NCBI GenBank assembly: GCA_002436405.1 | Contig: DJLZ01000005.1 | Span: 186,001 to 250,000, forward strand | Length of the DNA: 64,000 bases | Direction of reading: 5' to 3' | From: Proteobacteria bacterium UBA6503 | GTDB lineage: Bacteria > Pseudomonadota > Alphaproteobacteria > UBA1280 > UBA6503 | Shown here: positions 1 through 8,802 of the stretch, piece by piece | Position numbering within the stretch: position 1 is the stretch's first letter | Layout: each line of letters starts with the position of its first letter | Program-made: the position numbers and the translations under genes | The notes under the pieces: generated by a model | Database searches by the model: none | Seen by the model: the letters and a program-made list of their open reading frames with translations, nothing else | What the model was told of the DNA's origin: nothing

Positions 1-257
1 GCATCACGAAAACTCGGCGGAACTGGAATAGGTAGATCATACACCACATCATCAAGCGACTTTGAAAAGGCAGAGGCTTCAGGGCTTTCAAGAGCATCAT
101 ACATGCGGTTAAGCAGGGCGCCGTCCATAGCAATATCAATATTGTTTTGGCCTAATAGTGGGGTGCCTGCAAGTTTGGCAATTTCAGCTGTGGGGTAGTA
201 ACAGCCATGCTCGGGCGTTACGATGGCAAGTTCATTGTTAATCACAGCAAGTTTCAT
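1..257 (-). CDS. fumarylacetoacetate hydrolase family protein, N-terminal part
   Basis: Only the first 85 codons are in the window; the gene runs off the left edge. The reverse strand reads from an ATG at 257 (MKLAVINNELAIV...) to a proline-rich stretch ending VPPSFRD. That stretch resembles the lead-in to the catalytic domain of FAH-family hydrolases, where a PPSFRDFYAFE-like motif follows about 80 to 90 residues of N-terminal domain. These enzymes hydrolyse C-C bonds of acylpyruvate-like substrates using a divalent metal. The metal ligands lie outside the window, so substrate and activity cannot be judged. It is divergent from the gene at 380. The family call rests on a short motif and is moderately sure. 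Confidence 0.55.
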   Translation of the reverse strand, partial: MKLAVINNELAIVTPEHGCYYPTAEIAKLAGTPLLGQNNIDIAMDGALLNRMYDALESPEASAFSKSLDDVVYDLPIPVPPSFRD

Positions 258-379
258 GGGAAAGGCCTCAGTCGTTCTTATTTTCCACTATTTTAACTTG
301 GCTTTTTACCGCTGAACAGATAAAACTATTAGAACGCTCAAAGAACAGAAAAACCTAGAAAAACACCCGAGGCTCATCC

Positions 380-1156
380 GTGTCATATACCGTTGTATGG
401 TTTGCAAAACACCGCCCAGATACTGCATCAAAAACGATGCATATCAGCCGTGGCATTTTGTGGGGTGGTTTAGCTTTTCTGTTTGTTATTATTCCGGCTG
501 CATTCTTTGCACTAGGGGCACGCCAAGCATCACCAGAAGCGGTGCGTGAGCGCCTTGAAGCCCAAACTTTTGAGTTTGCTCAGGTCACTAAAAAAGCAAA
601 CAAAGTTCAAGACGACTATGACGATCTACAACGCCGTTACCAAAAGCTACAGGCTGAATACCTTGATGAAACTGGCCGCCGTGCTGAAGTTGAGGCCCGC
701 CTTGAGATTGTTGAAAACGCCCGTGCCAACGCCCTTAAACGCCTAGACGAAGCTGAGAAAAACCAGCTAGAGCTGAGCGATAAGCTGGCCGTATTTAAAG
801 ATATTTTTAAACCGACCGAAGATGCTATTCCGGTGCAGTGCTACAACATTGAAGCCGATGAAAGCAGCGAAGGTGTGCGCTACAAGCTAGCGATGATGAA
901 AACCGATAACAAAGATGAAAAACAGCTCGATATTGAGCTGCAAATGCGTGTTCTTACAGGCTCAAACGTGGTAACATTAGGAGAAGCCGCATTGGATAAG
1001 GCTGACCGTACTCGAAGCGCAAGCTTTACACGCCAAGTTTCACTTTCTGGTTTGATTCGTGGTGAATTCCCTAAAAAAGGGATGCGCGTTCTTGACGTTC
1101 GAGGGTATGATAAAGACGGTCAAAAACTGCTGACCCACTGCTGGAAAGTATTTTAA
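380..1156 (+). CDS. membrane-anchored coiled-coil protein (DUF6776-like)
   Basis: A 258-residue protein with a short basic N-terminus, one hydrophobic segment at about 26-47, a long charged coiled coil at about 55-145, and a beta-rich C-terminal domain ending in LLTHCWKVF. The order anchor, coiled coil, small C-terminal domain, placed directly upstream of a bactofilin, resembles DUF6776 proteins of other proteobacteria. No enzymatic motif is visible. The start is GTG at 380, with GAGG about 7 bases upstream; no ATG lies near it. The bactofilin follows after 35 bases, so the two are probably co-transcribed and may work together in membrane-associated cytoskeleton assembly. That role is inferred from position, not from sequence. 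Confidence 0.6.
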   Translation: MSYTVVWFAKHRPDTASKTMHISRGILWGGLAFLFVIIPAAFFALGARQASPEAVRERLEAQTFEFAQVTKKANKVQDDYDDLQRRYQKLQAEYLDETGRRAEVEARLEIVENARANALKRLDEAEKNQLELSDKLAVFKDIFKPTEDAIPVQCYNIEADESSEGVRYKLAMMKTDNKDEKQLDIELQMRVLTGSNVVTLGEAALDKADRTRSASFTRQVSLSGLIRGEFPKKGMRVLDVRGYDKDGQKLLTHCWKVF

Positions 1157-1191
1157 TTTTACTCAAGACGATATTTAGGGGAGAACACTTC

Positions 1192-1689
1192 ATGTTTTGG
1201 CGCAAAAATAAAAAGAAAAACGATATCGCAAGCGCTTTCGATTTCCCACATGCTGACCGTGAAGAACGCCAACACAGCCTGATTGGCTACGGCGTGATTA
1301 TTACTGGCGACATTAAGTTTGCGGGTACCCTTCGTTTTGATGGCCGCCTTGATGGCCGCGTTAATGTAAAACCTAATAAGCGTGGCACCCTTGTTGTGTC
1401 AAAAGACGCTGTGATTAACGGCCCTGTTGAAGTTACCAACCTTATTGTTGATGGCACAATCAACGGCAACGTAACTGCCACTGGCCGCATTGAATGCCGT
1501 GCCAACGGCCGCGTGAAGGGCGAAGTGCGCTACCAAAAGCTAAACATCCTTGATGGCGGTAGTGTTGAAGGCCGCTGCATTCAGCAAGATACGGTTTACC
1601 AAAACGAAGCTTCTGTAGTTTCAGTGGTAACTGGTGGCTCAAGCAACGAGCCTGTTAAAATTTCAAGCTTCCTTGGTAAAGAGAGCTAA
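1192..1689 (+). CDS. bactofilin (polymer-forming cytoskeletal protein)
   Basis: A 165-residue bactofilin. After a basic N-terminus (FWRKNKKKND) and a linker, residues about 30-130 form the glycine- and valine-rich right-handed beta-helix repeat of this family (for example GTLRFDGRLDGRVNV, VDGTINGNVTATGRIECRANGRVKGEV). Bactofilins polymerise without nucleotides into membrane-associated filaments that localise cell-wall or stalk enzymes. The length is typical, with a short disordered C-terminal tail. GGGGAG lies 7 to 12 bases before the ATG. It probably forms a small operon with the upstream coiled-coil protein and perhaps the carbonic-anhydrase-like gene 36 bases downstream. Confidence 0.9.
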   Translation: MFWRKNKKKNDIASAFDFPHADREERQHSLIGYGVIITGDIKFAGTLRFDGRLDGRVNVKPNKRGTLVVSKDAVINGPVEVTNLIVDGTINGNVTATGRIECRANGRVKGEVRYQKLNILDGGSVEGRCIQQDTVYQNEASVVSVVTGGSSNEPVKISSFLGKES

Positions 1690-1725
1690 GCCTCAAAAGC
1701 TAACCTTTAACTGTAAAGGTCTACT

Positions 1726-2250
1726 ATGCAAAAAGCTTGCATCATGCCGTTCAAAGGCAAAACACCTAAAATTGGTAAAAACGTATTTATTGCACCAACA
1801 GCCAGCATCATTGGTGATGTTGAAATTGGTGATGATACCAACATCTGGTTTGGCGTGACCATCCGCGGTGACGTGAACACCGTTCGTATTGGCAGCCGCA
1901 CAAATATTCAAGACGGTACAGTGTGCCACGTGACACGCGGCACAGGCCCACTTACCATTGGCAGCAACGTAACCATTGGCCATAGCGCTGTGATTCATGC
2001 CTGCACCCTGGAAGATGACTCATTCGTTGGCATGGGTGCCATTGTTATGGATAAAGTTATTGTTGAAAGTGGTGCTATGGTTGCTGCGGGTGCCCTTATT
2101 GCGCCAAACAAACGTGTGAAAAAGGGTGAAGTTTACGCCGGTGTGCCGGGTAAGTTTTTCCGCCCGATGACAGACGACGAAATTAAGTACATTCCATGGT
2201 CGGCCACCCATTACGTTGAGCTTGCCCATGAGTACCTAGGTATTAAATAA
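1726..2250 (+). CDS. gamma-class carbonic anhydrase family protein
   Basis: A 174-residue left-handed beta-helix protein of the gamma carbonic anhydrase/YrdA family. Hexapeptide-repeat turns run through about 15-125. The family signatures are present: RGD at about 45-47, then NIQDGTVCHV and TIGHSAVIHAC, which supply the three metal-binding histidines. It ends with the usual C-terminal helix (YVELAHEYLGIK). Members bind zinc or iron; some hydrate CO2 and others have no proven activity. The ATG at 1726 gives the normal family length. It lies between the bactofilin and the aldolase gene, with no evident functional link to either. Confidence 0.88.
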   Translation: MQKACIMPFKGKTPKIGKNVFIAPTASIIGDVEIGDDTNIWFGVTIRGDVNTVRIGSRTNIQDGTVCHVTRGTGPLTIGSNVTIGHSAVIHACTLEDDSFVGMGAIVMDKVIVESGAMVAAGALIAPNKRVKKGEVYAGVPGKFFRPMTDDEIKYIPWSATHYVELAHEYLGIK

Positions 2251-2294
2251 TAAGAACAAACAGAACCGCCACATAACCAAAAGGAGAGGCCACA

Positions 2295-3344
2295 ATGGCT
2301 AAACTATCTAAAGACCAAATCGCAGAACTAAACAAAATTGCAAAAAGCATTGTTGAAGGCGGCCGAGGCCTTTTGGCAGCTGACGAAAGCAACGGCACAT
2401 GCGGTAAGCGCTTTGCTGATATTGGCGTAGAAAACACCGAAGAAAACCGCCGTACATACCGTGAATACCTGTTCACGACCCCTGAGTTTGAAAAATACTG
2501 CGGTGGCGTTATCCTGTTTGAAGAAACTCTTTTCCAAAAAACTGCCGAAGGCATGCCGTTTGCCACATTGCTTGCAAGCAAGAACGTGGTACCAGGCATC
2601 AAAGTTGACACTGGCCCGATTGAACTGGCTGGCGCAACTGATGAAAAAGTAACCGAAGGCCTAGACGGCCTGCGTGAGCGCTTTGCCGAATACCACAAGG
2701 CGGGTGCTCGTTTTGCAAAGTGGCGCTCAGTGATTGAGATTGACTCTAAAGATCGCCCATCAGACCTAGCGATTGAAGCCAACGCCGAAGCGACTGCACG
2801 CTACGCCGCCCTAGCTCAAGAAGCGGGCATCGTACCAATCGTTGAGCCTGAAATTTTGATGGATGGTGACCACAGCATTGAAGTGTGCGACGCTGCAAGC
2901 CACCGTGTTCTTAAAGTTTTCTTTGAAAAGCTAGCCCTACACAACGTAGCGCTTGAAGGCATTTTGCTAAAACCTAACATGGTCATCTCAGGCAAGAAGT
3001 GTGCAACACAGGCGACCTCAGAAGAAATCGCAAAATTGAGTGTGGCATGTTACCAAAAGCAAGTGCCTGCCGAAGTACCAGGTATCGTATTCCTATCAGG
3101 TGGTCAGGGAGAAGTTGAAGCCACTGAAAACCTAAACGCGATTAACAAAGTAAACGGCGATAAACCATGGGTTCTTACATTCTCATACGGTCGTGCGCTA
3201 CAACAAGGTGCGCTACGTGCTTGGATGGGTAAAGAAAGCAACAAAGCTGCTATGCAAGATGTGTTTGCACACCGTGCCCATATGAACTGGCTTGCCGCTA
3301 ATGGTAACTACACAGCCGAAACTGAATCTAAAACTGCTGCTTAA
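2295..3344 (+). CDS. class I fructose-bisphosphate aldolase
   Basis: A 349-residue class I (Schiff-base, metal-independent) aldolase of the type also found in animals and plants. It cleaves fructose 1,6-bisphosphate into dihydroxyacetone phosphate and glyceraldehyde 3-phosphate. Recognisable blocks are GLLAADESNGT (about 25-35), KWRSVIEI with the conserved Lys at about 142, and GILLKPNMV with the Schiff-base Lys at about 226. FLSGGQ and FSYGRALQ follow near the C-terminus and contact phosphate. AGGAGAGG lies just upstream of the ATG. The gene faces the pgk-gap-tkt operon across a shared terminator, so four carbon-pathway genes cluster here. The last residues do not match the tyrosine-ended tail of animal enzymes. 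Confidence 0.95.
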   Translation: MAKLSKDQIAELNKIAKSIVEGGRGLLAADESNGTCGKRFADIGVENTEENRRTYREYLFTTPEFEKYCGGVILFEETLFQKTAEGMPFATLLASKNVVPGIKVDTGPIELAGATDEKVTEGLDGLRERFAEYHKAGARFAKWRSVIEIDSKDRPSDLAIEANAEATARYAALAQEAGIVPIVEPEILMDGDHSIEVCDAASHRVLKVFFEKLALHNVALEGILLKPNMVISGKKCATQATSEEIAKLSVACYQKQVPAEVPGIVFLSGGQGEVEATENLNAINKVNGDKPWVLTFSYGRALQQGALRAWMGKESNKAAMQDVFAHRAHMNWLAANGNYTAETESKTAA

Positions 3345-3352
3345 TTGCAAAG

Positions 3353-4048
3353 ATGAGAACTGAGCCTATGCACACCCAACACGACCATAACCATGCGCAT
3401 GATCATAAGCACGACCATACCGGTGGTGACTGTGGCCATAGCAACAGTGGTCTAGGGTGTGCGGCTGAGCTTACGTCTGACCGTATTGACCGCCGCATTT
3501 TGTGGATTGTGATTGCTCTCAACGCCATCATGTTTGGTGTTGAAATTGTAGCAGGTATTAACGCCGGATCACTTTCACTCCTTGCTGACGCGATGGACTT
3601 TTTGGGCGATACCGCAAGCTATAGCATTGCGCTGTACGTCATGGCAAAATCAGTCACATGGCGAGCTGGCGCCGCACTACTTAAAGGCGGTGTGATGCTG
3701 TGCTTTGGCATTTGGGTGCTGAGCATGGCCGTTATGGCTATTATGGGCCTTCACACGCCTGACCCTGTAACTATGGGCGTGGTTGGCGTATTGGCGTTTG
3801 TTGTAAACGTTATTTCAGCCTTTCTAGTCTTCCGCTTTGCAAAAGGCGACAGCAACCTCCGTTCAGTTTGGATTTGCAGCCGTAACGATGCCTTGGGCAA
3901 CGTGGCTGTGGTCATCGCTGCCAGCGGCGTATTTACCCTCCAACAAGGCTGGCCCGACATTGCCGTGGCCCTCATCATTGCAGGCCTCGCACTGTTCGGT
4001 TCATTCCAAGTGATTACCCACGCACTACGAGATTTAAAAAACAAATAA
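3353..4048 (+). CDS. His-rich cation transporter, CDF-like
   Basis: A 231-residue membrane protein. Its first 35 residues are a metal-binding-like stretch rich in His-Asp (HDHNHAHDHKHDH), followed by five or six hydrophobic segments. The layout resembles cation diffusion facilitators, which export Zn2+, Co2+ or similar ions. The usual intramembrane metal site appears altered. The second segment carries LLADAMDFLGD, an Asp/Asp pair. The fifth carries SRNDALGN, with Asn where many zinc exporters have Asp. It also lacks the cytoplasmic C-terminal domain. The start is ambiguous: ATG at 3353, eight bases after the aldolase stop, or ATG at 3368. Substrate unknown. Confidence 0.8.
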   Translation: MRTEPMHTQHDHNHAHDHKHDHTGGDCGHSNSGLGCAAELTSDRIDRRILWIVIALNAIMFGVEIVAGINAGSLSLLADAMDFLGDTASYSIALYVMAKSVTWRAGAALLKGGVMLCFGIWVLSMAVMAIMGLHTPDPVTMGVVGVLAFVVNVISAFLVFRFAKGDSNLRSVWICSRNDALGNVAVVIAASGVFTLQQGWPDIAVALIIAGLALFGSFQVITHALRDLKNK

Positions 4049-4050
4049 CA

Positions 4051-4088
4051 AAAAGCCCCGCAAGGTGATAAACCAGCGGGGCTTTTTT
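4051..4088. terminator. bidirectional intrinsic terminator
   Basis: An 11-bp perfect stem AAAAGCCCCGC/GCGGGGCTTTT (4051-4061 and 4076-4086) with a 14-base loop. T-tracts lie on both strands. It separates the convergent transporter gene and pgk and should stop transcription from both sides. Confidence 0.9.
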
Positions 4089-4100
4089 ATTTATATGGCT

Positions 4101-5300
4101 TTAAGCTGCGTTAGCCTTTTTCGTAATGGCCGCAATACCGGGGAGGGGTTTGCCTTCAAGGAATTCCATGAGGGCGCCGCCGCCAGTTGAGACATAGCTG
4201 ATTTCGCGGGTCATGTTGGTTTTGGCAAGGGCGGCTAATGTATCGCCACCGCCAGCAACTGAGTAGGCCTTGCTTTCACCCACAGCACGGGCAATCGCTT
4301 CGGTCCCTTCGTGGAAGGGGCTAATTTCAGCGGCACCCATTGGGCCGTTCCACAGCACAGTTTGTGCGTTATGCACCATGCGCTGCCAAAGCTGGACGGT
4401 TGAAGGTCCAATATCTAGCGCCATTTGACCATCAGGAATTTCATCAACCTTAGCAACTTTAGCATCAACGCCAGCTTCAAGCTTATTGGCAATCATCACA
4501 TCGCTTGGCAATAGAAGGCGGCAACCCATAGCGGCAGAATCCGCCAAAATGCGGCTGGCTTGCTGTAGGTATTCGCTTTCGTATAGGCTGTTGCCCATCT
4601 TGTTGCCAAGGGCCGCAAGGAAGGTGTTGGCCATGGCACCGCCAATCATCATCATGTCGGCTTTAGGTAGGAGGTTGCGCACAACGTCAATCTTGCTTGA
4701 GATTTTAGCGCCACCAATAATCACCAAAACTGGTTTTTCGGGTGTTTCAAGCACTTGGGTTAGGGCTTCAAGCTCTTTGTTCATGACGTTACCAAAGGCA
4801 CAGTGCTGCACGTATTGTGGCACACTGCTAATGCTGGCGTGGGCACGGTGGGCAGTGCCAAAGGCATCACTAATGTAAACATCAGCCATTTTGGCCAGTT
4901 TCTTCGCAAAGGCTTGGTCGTTATTTTCTTCTTCAGCATAAAAACGAAGATTCTCAAGCAGCAGAACTTGCCCATCCTTAAGGCTGGCAACGGCTTGTTC
5001 GGCTGTGCTGCCAATACAGTCGCCCACAAACTGAACTTCCTGCGAAATATGCGCAGACAAACGCTCAGCCACAGGCTTAAGGCTGTATTTGGCATTCTTT
5101 TTACCATCAGGACGGCCTAGGTGGCTCATCAGAATAACCTTGGCGTTGTTTTGTACCAACCACTCGATTGTGGGAAGGTGTGCAACAATGCGGCTTTCGT
5201 CCGTTACGCGGCCATCAGTCATAGGGACGTTAAAATCAACACGCACCAGCACACGTTTGCCTGCAACGTTAAGGTCTTTCATGTTAGGCAAGTTCGCCAT
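4101..5300 (-). CDS. pgk: phosphoglycerate kinase
   Basis: A 399-residue PGK, the usual bacterial length. It interconverts 1,3-bisphosphoglycerate and ADP with 3-phosphoglycerate and ATP in lower glycolysis. Seen in order: RVLVRVDFNVPM (substrate-binding N-domain), SHLGRPDG, the interdomain region with IIGGAKISSKIDV (about 194-206), and GGGDTLAAL near the C-terminus (nucleotide loop). It is the last gene of the leftward tkt-gap-pgk operon, 34 bases after gap, and ends at a bidirectional terminator. The ATG at 5300 gives the standard N-terminus. Confidence 0.97.
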   Translation of the reverse strand: MANLPNMKDLNVAGKRVLVRVDFNVPMTDGRVTDESRIVAHLPTIEWLVQNNAKVILMSHLGRPDGKKNAKYSLKPVAERLSAHISQEVQFVGDCIGSTAEQAVASLKDGQVLLLENLRFYAEEENNDQAFAKKLAKMADVYISDAFGTAHRAHASISSVPQYVQHCAFGNVMNKELEALTQVLETPEKPVLVIIGGAKISSKIDVVRNLLPKADMMMIGGAMANTFLAALGNKMGNSLYESEYLQQASRILADSAAMGCRLLLPSDVMIANKLEAGVDAKVAKVDEIPDGQMALDIGPSTVQLWQRMVHNAQTVLWNGPMGAAEISPFHEGTEAIARAVGESKAYSVAGGGDTLAALAKTNMTREISYVSTGGGALMEFLEGKPLPGIAAITKKANAA

Positions 5301-5334
5301 CCGAGAATCTCCGATTTATGGATTAGTTTCCTAA

Positions 5335-6339
5335 TTATAGTTTGCCAAAGTAGGCAGCGGTATCAAGCATGCGGTTTGAGAAACCCCACTCGTTATCATA
5401 CCAGCTTAGAACTTTAACCATTTTACCGTCTTCCATCACACGGGTTTGTGTAGCATCAAAAATGCTTGAATGCGGGTTGTGGTTAAAATCAACTGAAACC
5501 AGTGGCTCGTCGCTGTAGGCTAGGGCGCCTTTCATATCAGCTACGGCTTTTTTGATGATGCTGTTAACTTCGTCAATGGTTGTTTCTTTTTTCGGTGTAA
5601 AGGTAAGGTCAACCACTGAAACGTTAGGGGTTGGTACACGCATTGAGAAACCATCTAGCTTGCCTTTAAGCTCAGGCAATACGAGGCCAACGGCCTTAGC
5701 AGCACCTGTGGTTGATGGAATCATCGAGATTGCCGCAGCACGAGCACGGTGTGCATCTTTGTGGGCAAGGTCTAGTAGGTTTTGATCGTTGGTGTAGCTG
5801 TGGATGGTTGTCATCAAGCCGCGCTCAATACCAATGGTATCGTTTAGGGCTTTGGCAACAGGCGCCAAGCAGTTGGTTGTGCATGATGCGTTTGAGATAA
5901 CAGTATCATCAGCAGTAAGTTCTTCATGGTTTACGCCGTAAACAACGGTGCGGTCAACTTCTTCACCTGGGGCTGAGATAATTACTTTTTTAGCGCCGGT
6001 TTTAATGTGGGCTGAAGCTTTTTCTTTTGAACGGAAGATACCTGTGCATTCAAACACCATATCAACGCCAAGGTCGGCCCATGGCAGGTTTGCAGGGTCA
6101 CGCTCGGCCGTTACTTTGATTTTGTCACCGTTTACAACAATGTTGTCGCCATCAACTTTAACCTCGTGGGCAAAGCGACCGTGAACAGAGTCGTACTGCA
6201 GCAGGTGGCGGGTCATGTCGATATCGGTAAGGTCGTTAATCCCTACAATTTTAATATCTGTACGGCCAGTTTCGTATAGGGCACGTAGTACGTTGCGGCC
6301 AATGCGGCCAAATCCGTTAATACCAACTTTAAGAGTCAT
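5335..6339 (-). CDS. gap: glyceraldehyde-3-phosphate dehydrogenase, NAD-type
   Basis: A 334-residue type I GAPDH. It shows the Rossmann start NGFGRIGR (about 8-15), INDLTD at about 34-39 (acidic residue typical of NAD-preferring glycolytic enzymes), the catalytic SNASCTTNCLAP with nucleophile Cys153, and the C-terminal WYDNEWGFSNRM. It oxidises glyceraldehyde 3-phosphate to 1,3-bisphosphoglycerate, which pgk downstream then uses. It sits between tkt and pgk in one leftward operon, 28 bases after tkt. Length and all signature residues are intact. Confidence 0.97.
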   Translation of the reverse strand: MTLKVGINGFGRIGRNVLRALYETGRTDIKIVGINDLTDIDMTRHLLQYDSVHGRFAHEVKVDGDNIVVNGDKIKVTAERDPANLPWADLGVDMVFECTGIFRSKEKASAHIKTGAKKVIISAPGEEVDRTVVYGVNHEELTADDTVISNASCTTNCLAPVAKALNDTIGIERGLMTTIHSYTNDQNLLDLAHKDAHRARAAAISMIPSTTGAAKAVGLVLPELKGKLDGFSMRVPTPNVSVVDLTFTPKKETTIDEVNSIIKKAVADMKGALAYSDEPLVSVDFNHNPHSSIFDATQTRVMEDGKMVKVLSWYDNEWGFSNRMLDTAAYFGKL

Positions 6340-6367
6340 GGATATAGTCCTTTTTATTTTTCGGTTA

Positions 6368-8392
6368 TTAAGATGTTGTAAGTTCAGTCATGGCTTGAAC
6401 CGCATGGTCAGCAGTCAGGCCAAAGTGTTCGTAAAGTTCAGGCGCAGGGGCTGAGGCACCAAATGATGTCATGCCCAGAACCTTGCCAAATGGCGCAATC
6501 GCTGACCAGCCAAAGGTGCTTGCAGCTTCAATCACCACACGTTGCTGGTGGTCTGGTGGCAGCACATCGTCACGGTAGGCTTTTGTTTGCTTAAGGAAGG
6601 TTTCAACGCTTGGCATACTCACCACACGGGTGTGGATGCCTTGCTTTTGAAGTTCTTCGTGAGCTTTCACTGCAATCTCAACCTCGGTACCGGTCGCAAT
6701 AAAGATACCTGCCAGTTGGCCTTGCTCTTTACGCAATACGTAACCGCCTTGAGACGATAGGTTTTCTTTTACGTGTGTTGTGCGCAGTGTCGGTACGCCT
6801 TGGCGGCTTAGGGCCAAAACAGCTGGGTGCTTGGTATCGCACAAGATGGCTTGCCAGCACTCGGCAGTTTCAACAAGGTCGCACGGGCGCCACGTTGTAA
6901 GGCCAGGGGTGGCACGCAGCATTGCTAGGTGCTCAACAGGTTGGTGGGTTGGGCCGTCTTCGCCTAAGCCAATAGAGTCATGGGTCAGTACGTACGTTAC
7001 AGGTTGGTTCATTAACGCTGAAAGGCGCAAGCTAGGGCGCAGGTAGTCAGCAAAAACCAAGAATGTACCACTAATAGGGCGCAGGCCACGACCATGGCCA
7101 CCGTATAGGCTAAGGCCATTCATAATGGCAGCCATTGCATGCTCGCGCACGCCGTAGTGGATGTAGTTACCGTTGTAGTCTTCCGCTGAAACCTTTTTAT
7201 AGTCGAGCGGTTTGGTGTTGTTTGAACCTGTAAGGTCAGCCGAGCCTGAAACCAAGCTATCCATATGCGGTTGAAACGCATCAATACATGCGCCACTCGC
7301 TTGGCGTGTAGCAAGTTTTGGTGTTTCGCTCACAGCGTCCTTTTTAACAAGGTCTAGGGCGTGCAGGGCTTTTTCTGATGGGCGTTGGCCATTCAGGATA
7401 GCTTCACGTTTTTCAGTAGGGGTTTTCTCCCACTGTTCATGCCACTTCATGTATGAAGCTTGACCACGGGCAGCGGCTTTATGCCACGCTGAGTAAATAT
7501 GGGCAGGTACTTCAAACGGTGGGTGATCCCAGCCTAGTTCTTCACGCACAGCGTTAGCTTCGTCAGCGCCAAGAGGGCTGCCGTGTACTTTGGCTGTGTC
7601 TTGCATTTTTTTACTGCCGTAACCAATGTGGGTTTTAAACTCAATCAGTACTGGCTGTGTTTGGCTTTGCGCCCATGAAAGCGCATGGTGAATAGCGTCG
7701 TGGTCGTGACCATCAGCTGATTTAACAGCCCAGCCATAGGCTTTAAAGCGCTCAAGGTTATCGGTCGAAACGGCCATATCAGTTTTGCCGTCGATTGAAA
7801 TACCATTACTGTCGAAGAGTACAATCAGGTTATCAAGCTTGTTGTGGGCTGCAAATTCAGCAGCTTCGTGGCTAATGCCTTCCATCAGGCAGCCATCGCC
7901 CACGGCAACGTAAGTCTTGTTGTTAAATAGCTCTTCGCCGTGTTTAGCAGCCATAATCTTTTGAGCAAGCGCAAGGCCTACACCATTCGCAATACCTTGG
8001 CCAAGCGGGCCTGTTGTGGTTTCAACACCAGGGGTGTGGCCATACTCTGGGTGGCCCGGTGTTTTTGAATTTAGTTGGCGGAAGTTTTTAATATCTTCAA
8101 TAGAAACATCATACCCAAGCAGGTGCAGGCTGCTGTAAAGAAGCATCGAGCCGTGGCCGTTTGACAAAACAAAACGGTCGCGGTTGAGCCAGTCAGGCTT
8201 TTGGGGGTTGAAGCGCATAAAGTCTGAAAACAGCACCGTTGTAATATCAGCCATGCCCATAGGCATACCAGGGTGACCACTGTTGGCTTGGTTTACAGCG
8301 TCAATTGATAAAAAGCGAATAGCATCGGCCATTTCTTTATACGGAAAAAGCTCATGCTCAATGTGTGGGTGGGCTGTTGGGGCAGTTGTCAT
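6368..8392 (-). CDS. tkt: transketolase
   Basis: About 674 residues, the normal size. It moves two-carbon units between sugar phosphates in the pentose phosphate pathway. Visible parts are NQANSGHPGMPMGMADI near residue 35, the thiamine diphosphate motif around GDGCLMEG (about 155) extending to DSNGISIDG, then REHAMAAIMNGL and LTHDSIGLGEDGPTHQP, and a transketolase C-terminal domain. The open frame extends upstream to 8515. I place the start at the ATG at 8392 because TAGGA lies about 10 bases before it and the alignable N-terminus begins there. First gene of the leftward tkt-gap-pgk operon. Confidence 0.96.
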   Translation of the reverse strand: MTTAPTAHPHIEHELFPYKEMADAIRFLSIDAVNQANSGHPGMPMGMADITTVLFSDFMRFNPQKPDWLNRDRFVLSNGHGSMLLYSSLHLLGYDVSIEDIKNFRQLNSKTPGHPEYGHTPGVETTTGPLGQGIANGVGLALAQKIMAAKHGEELFNNKTYVAVGDGCLMEGISHEAAEFAAHNKLDNLIVLFDSNGISIDGKTDMAVSTDNLERFKAYGWAVKSADGHDHDAIHHALSWAQSQTQPVLIEFKTHIGYGSKKMQDTAKVHGSPLGADEANAVREELGWDHPPFEVPAHIYSAWHKAAARGQASYMKWHEQWEKTPTEKREAILNGQRPSEKALHALDLVKKDAVSETPKLATRQASGACIDAFQPHMDSLVSGSADLTGSNNTKPLDYKKVSAEDYNGNYIHYGVREHAMAAIMNGLSLYGGHGRGLRPISGTFLVFADYLRPSLRLSALMNQPVTYVLTHDSIGLGEDGPTHQPVEHLAMLRATPGLTTWRPCDLVETAECWQAILCDTKHPAVLALSRQGVPTLRTTHVKENLSSQGGYVLRKEQGQLAGIFIATGTEVEIAVKAHEELQKQGIHTRVVSMPSVETFLKQTKAYRDDVLPPDHQQRVVIEAASTFGWSAIAPFGKVLGMTSFGASAPAPELYEHFGLTADHAVQAMTELTTS

Positions 8393-8545
8393 GTATGGGT
8401 TCCTACTGCTAATTGATTTGTTATTAATTTTGCCCGCAAAAGATACCATATTTTGGCAACGCAAAGCTAAAAAACTTGCGTAAAAAACACAGCCCGAGTA
8501 TGCTTGCCCAATCAAATTAAGGCATTAACAGAGAAAGCTTCAGTG

Positions 8546-8800
8546 ATGACTGAACAAACAAAACTTGGTCAGGACCATTGGTCAGAATCTAAAGAAACTA
8601 AGCGCCTGCTAAACGTGCTTGAACAGCTTGAAGCTATGGCTGGCGGTTCACGCTTTAGCGATGAAAACGCAAGTGTACGCCCTTCAGTGGCCGATAAGGT
8701 TTTAGCTGAAGAAAACACCCGCCTAAAGCGCGCCAACAAAGAAGCTTTGATCCGCCTTGATAAAGTGATTACCCAAATTAACAGCAAAGTAGGGGCGTAA
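8546..8800 (+). CDS. small coiled-coil protein upstream of zapA (DUF4164-like)
   Basis: An 84-residue, highly charged protein, mostly alpha-helical with probable coiled coil at about 15-35 and 50-78. A short helical protein next to zapA is common in alphaproteobacteria, where it is often annotated DUF4164. I choose the ATG at 8546; an upstream in-frame ATG at 8504 exists, but GAGAAAG at 8531-8537 fits the later start. The zapA start follows the stop after two bases, so the two are surely co-translated. A role as a division-related partner of ZapA is inferred from position only. Confidence 0.65.
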   Translation: MTEQTKLGQDHWSESKETKRLLNVLEQLEAMAGGSRFSDENASVRPSVADKVLAEENTRLKRANKEALIRLDKVITQINSKVGA

Positions 8801-8802
8801 CC

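Noticed and set aside
2243..2782. Long open frame of 179 codons opposite the aldolase gene
   Set aside because: It lies antisense inside a clear fructose-bisphosphate aldolase and has a low-complexity Ser/Arg/Pro composition typical of a shadow frame.
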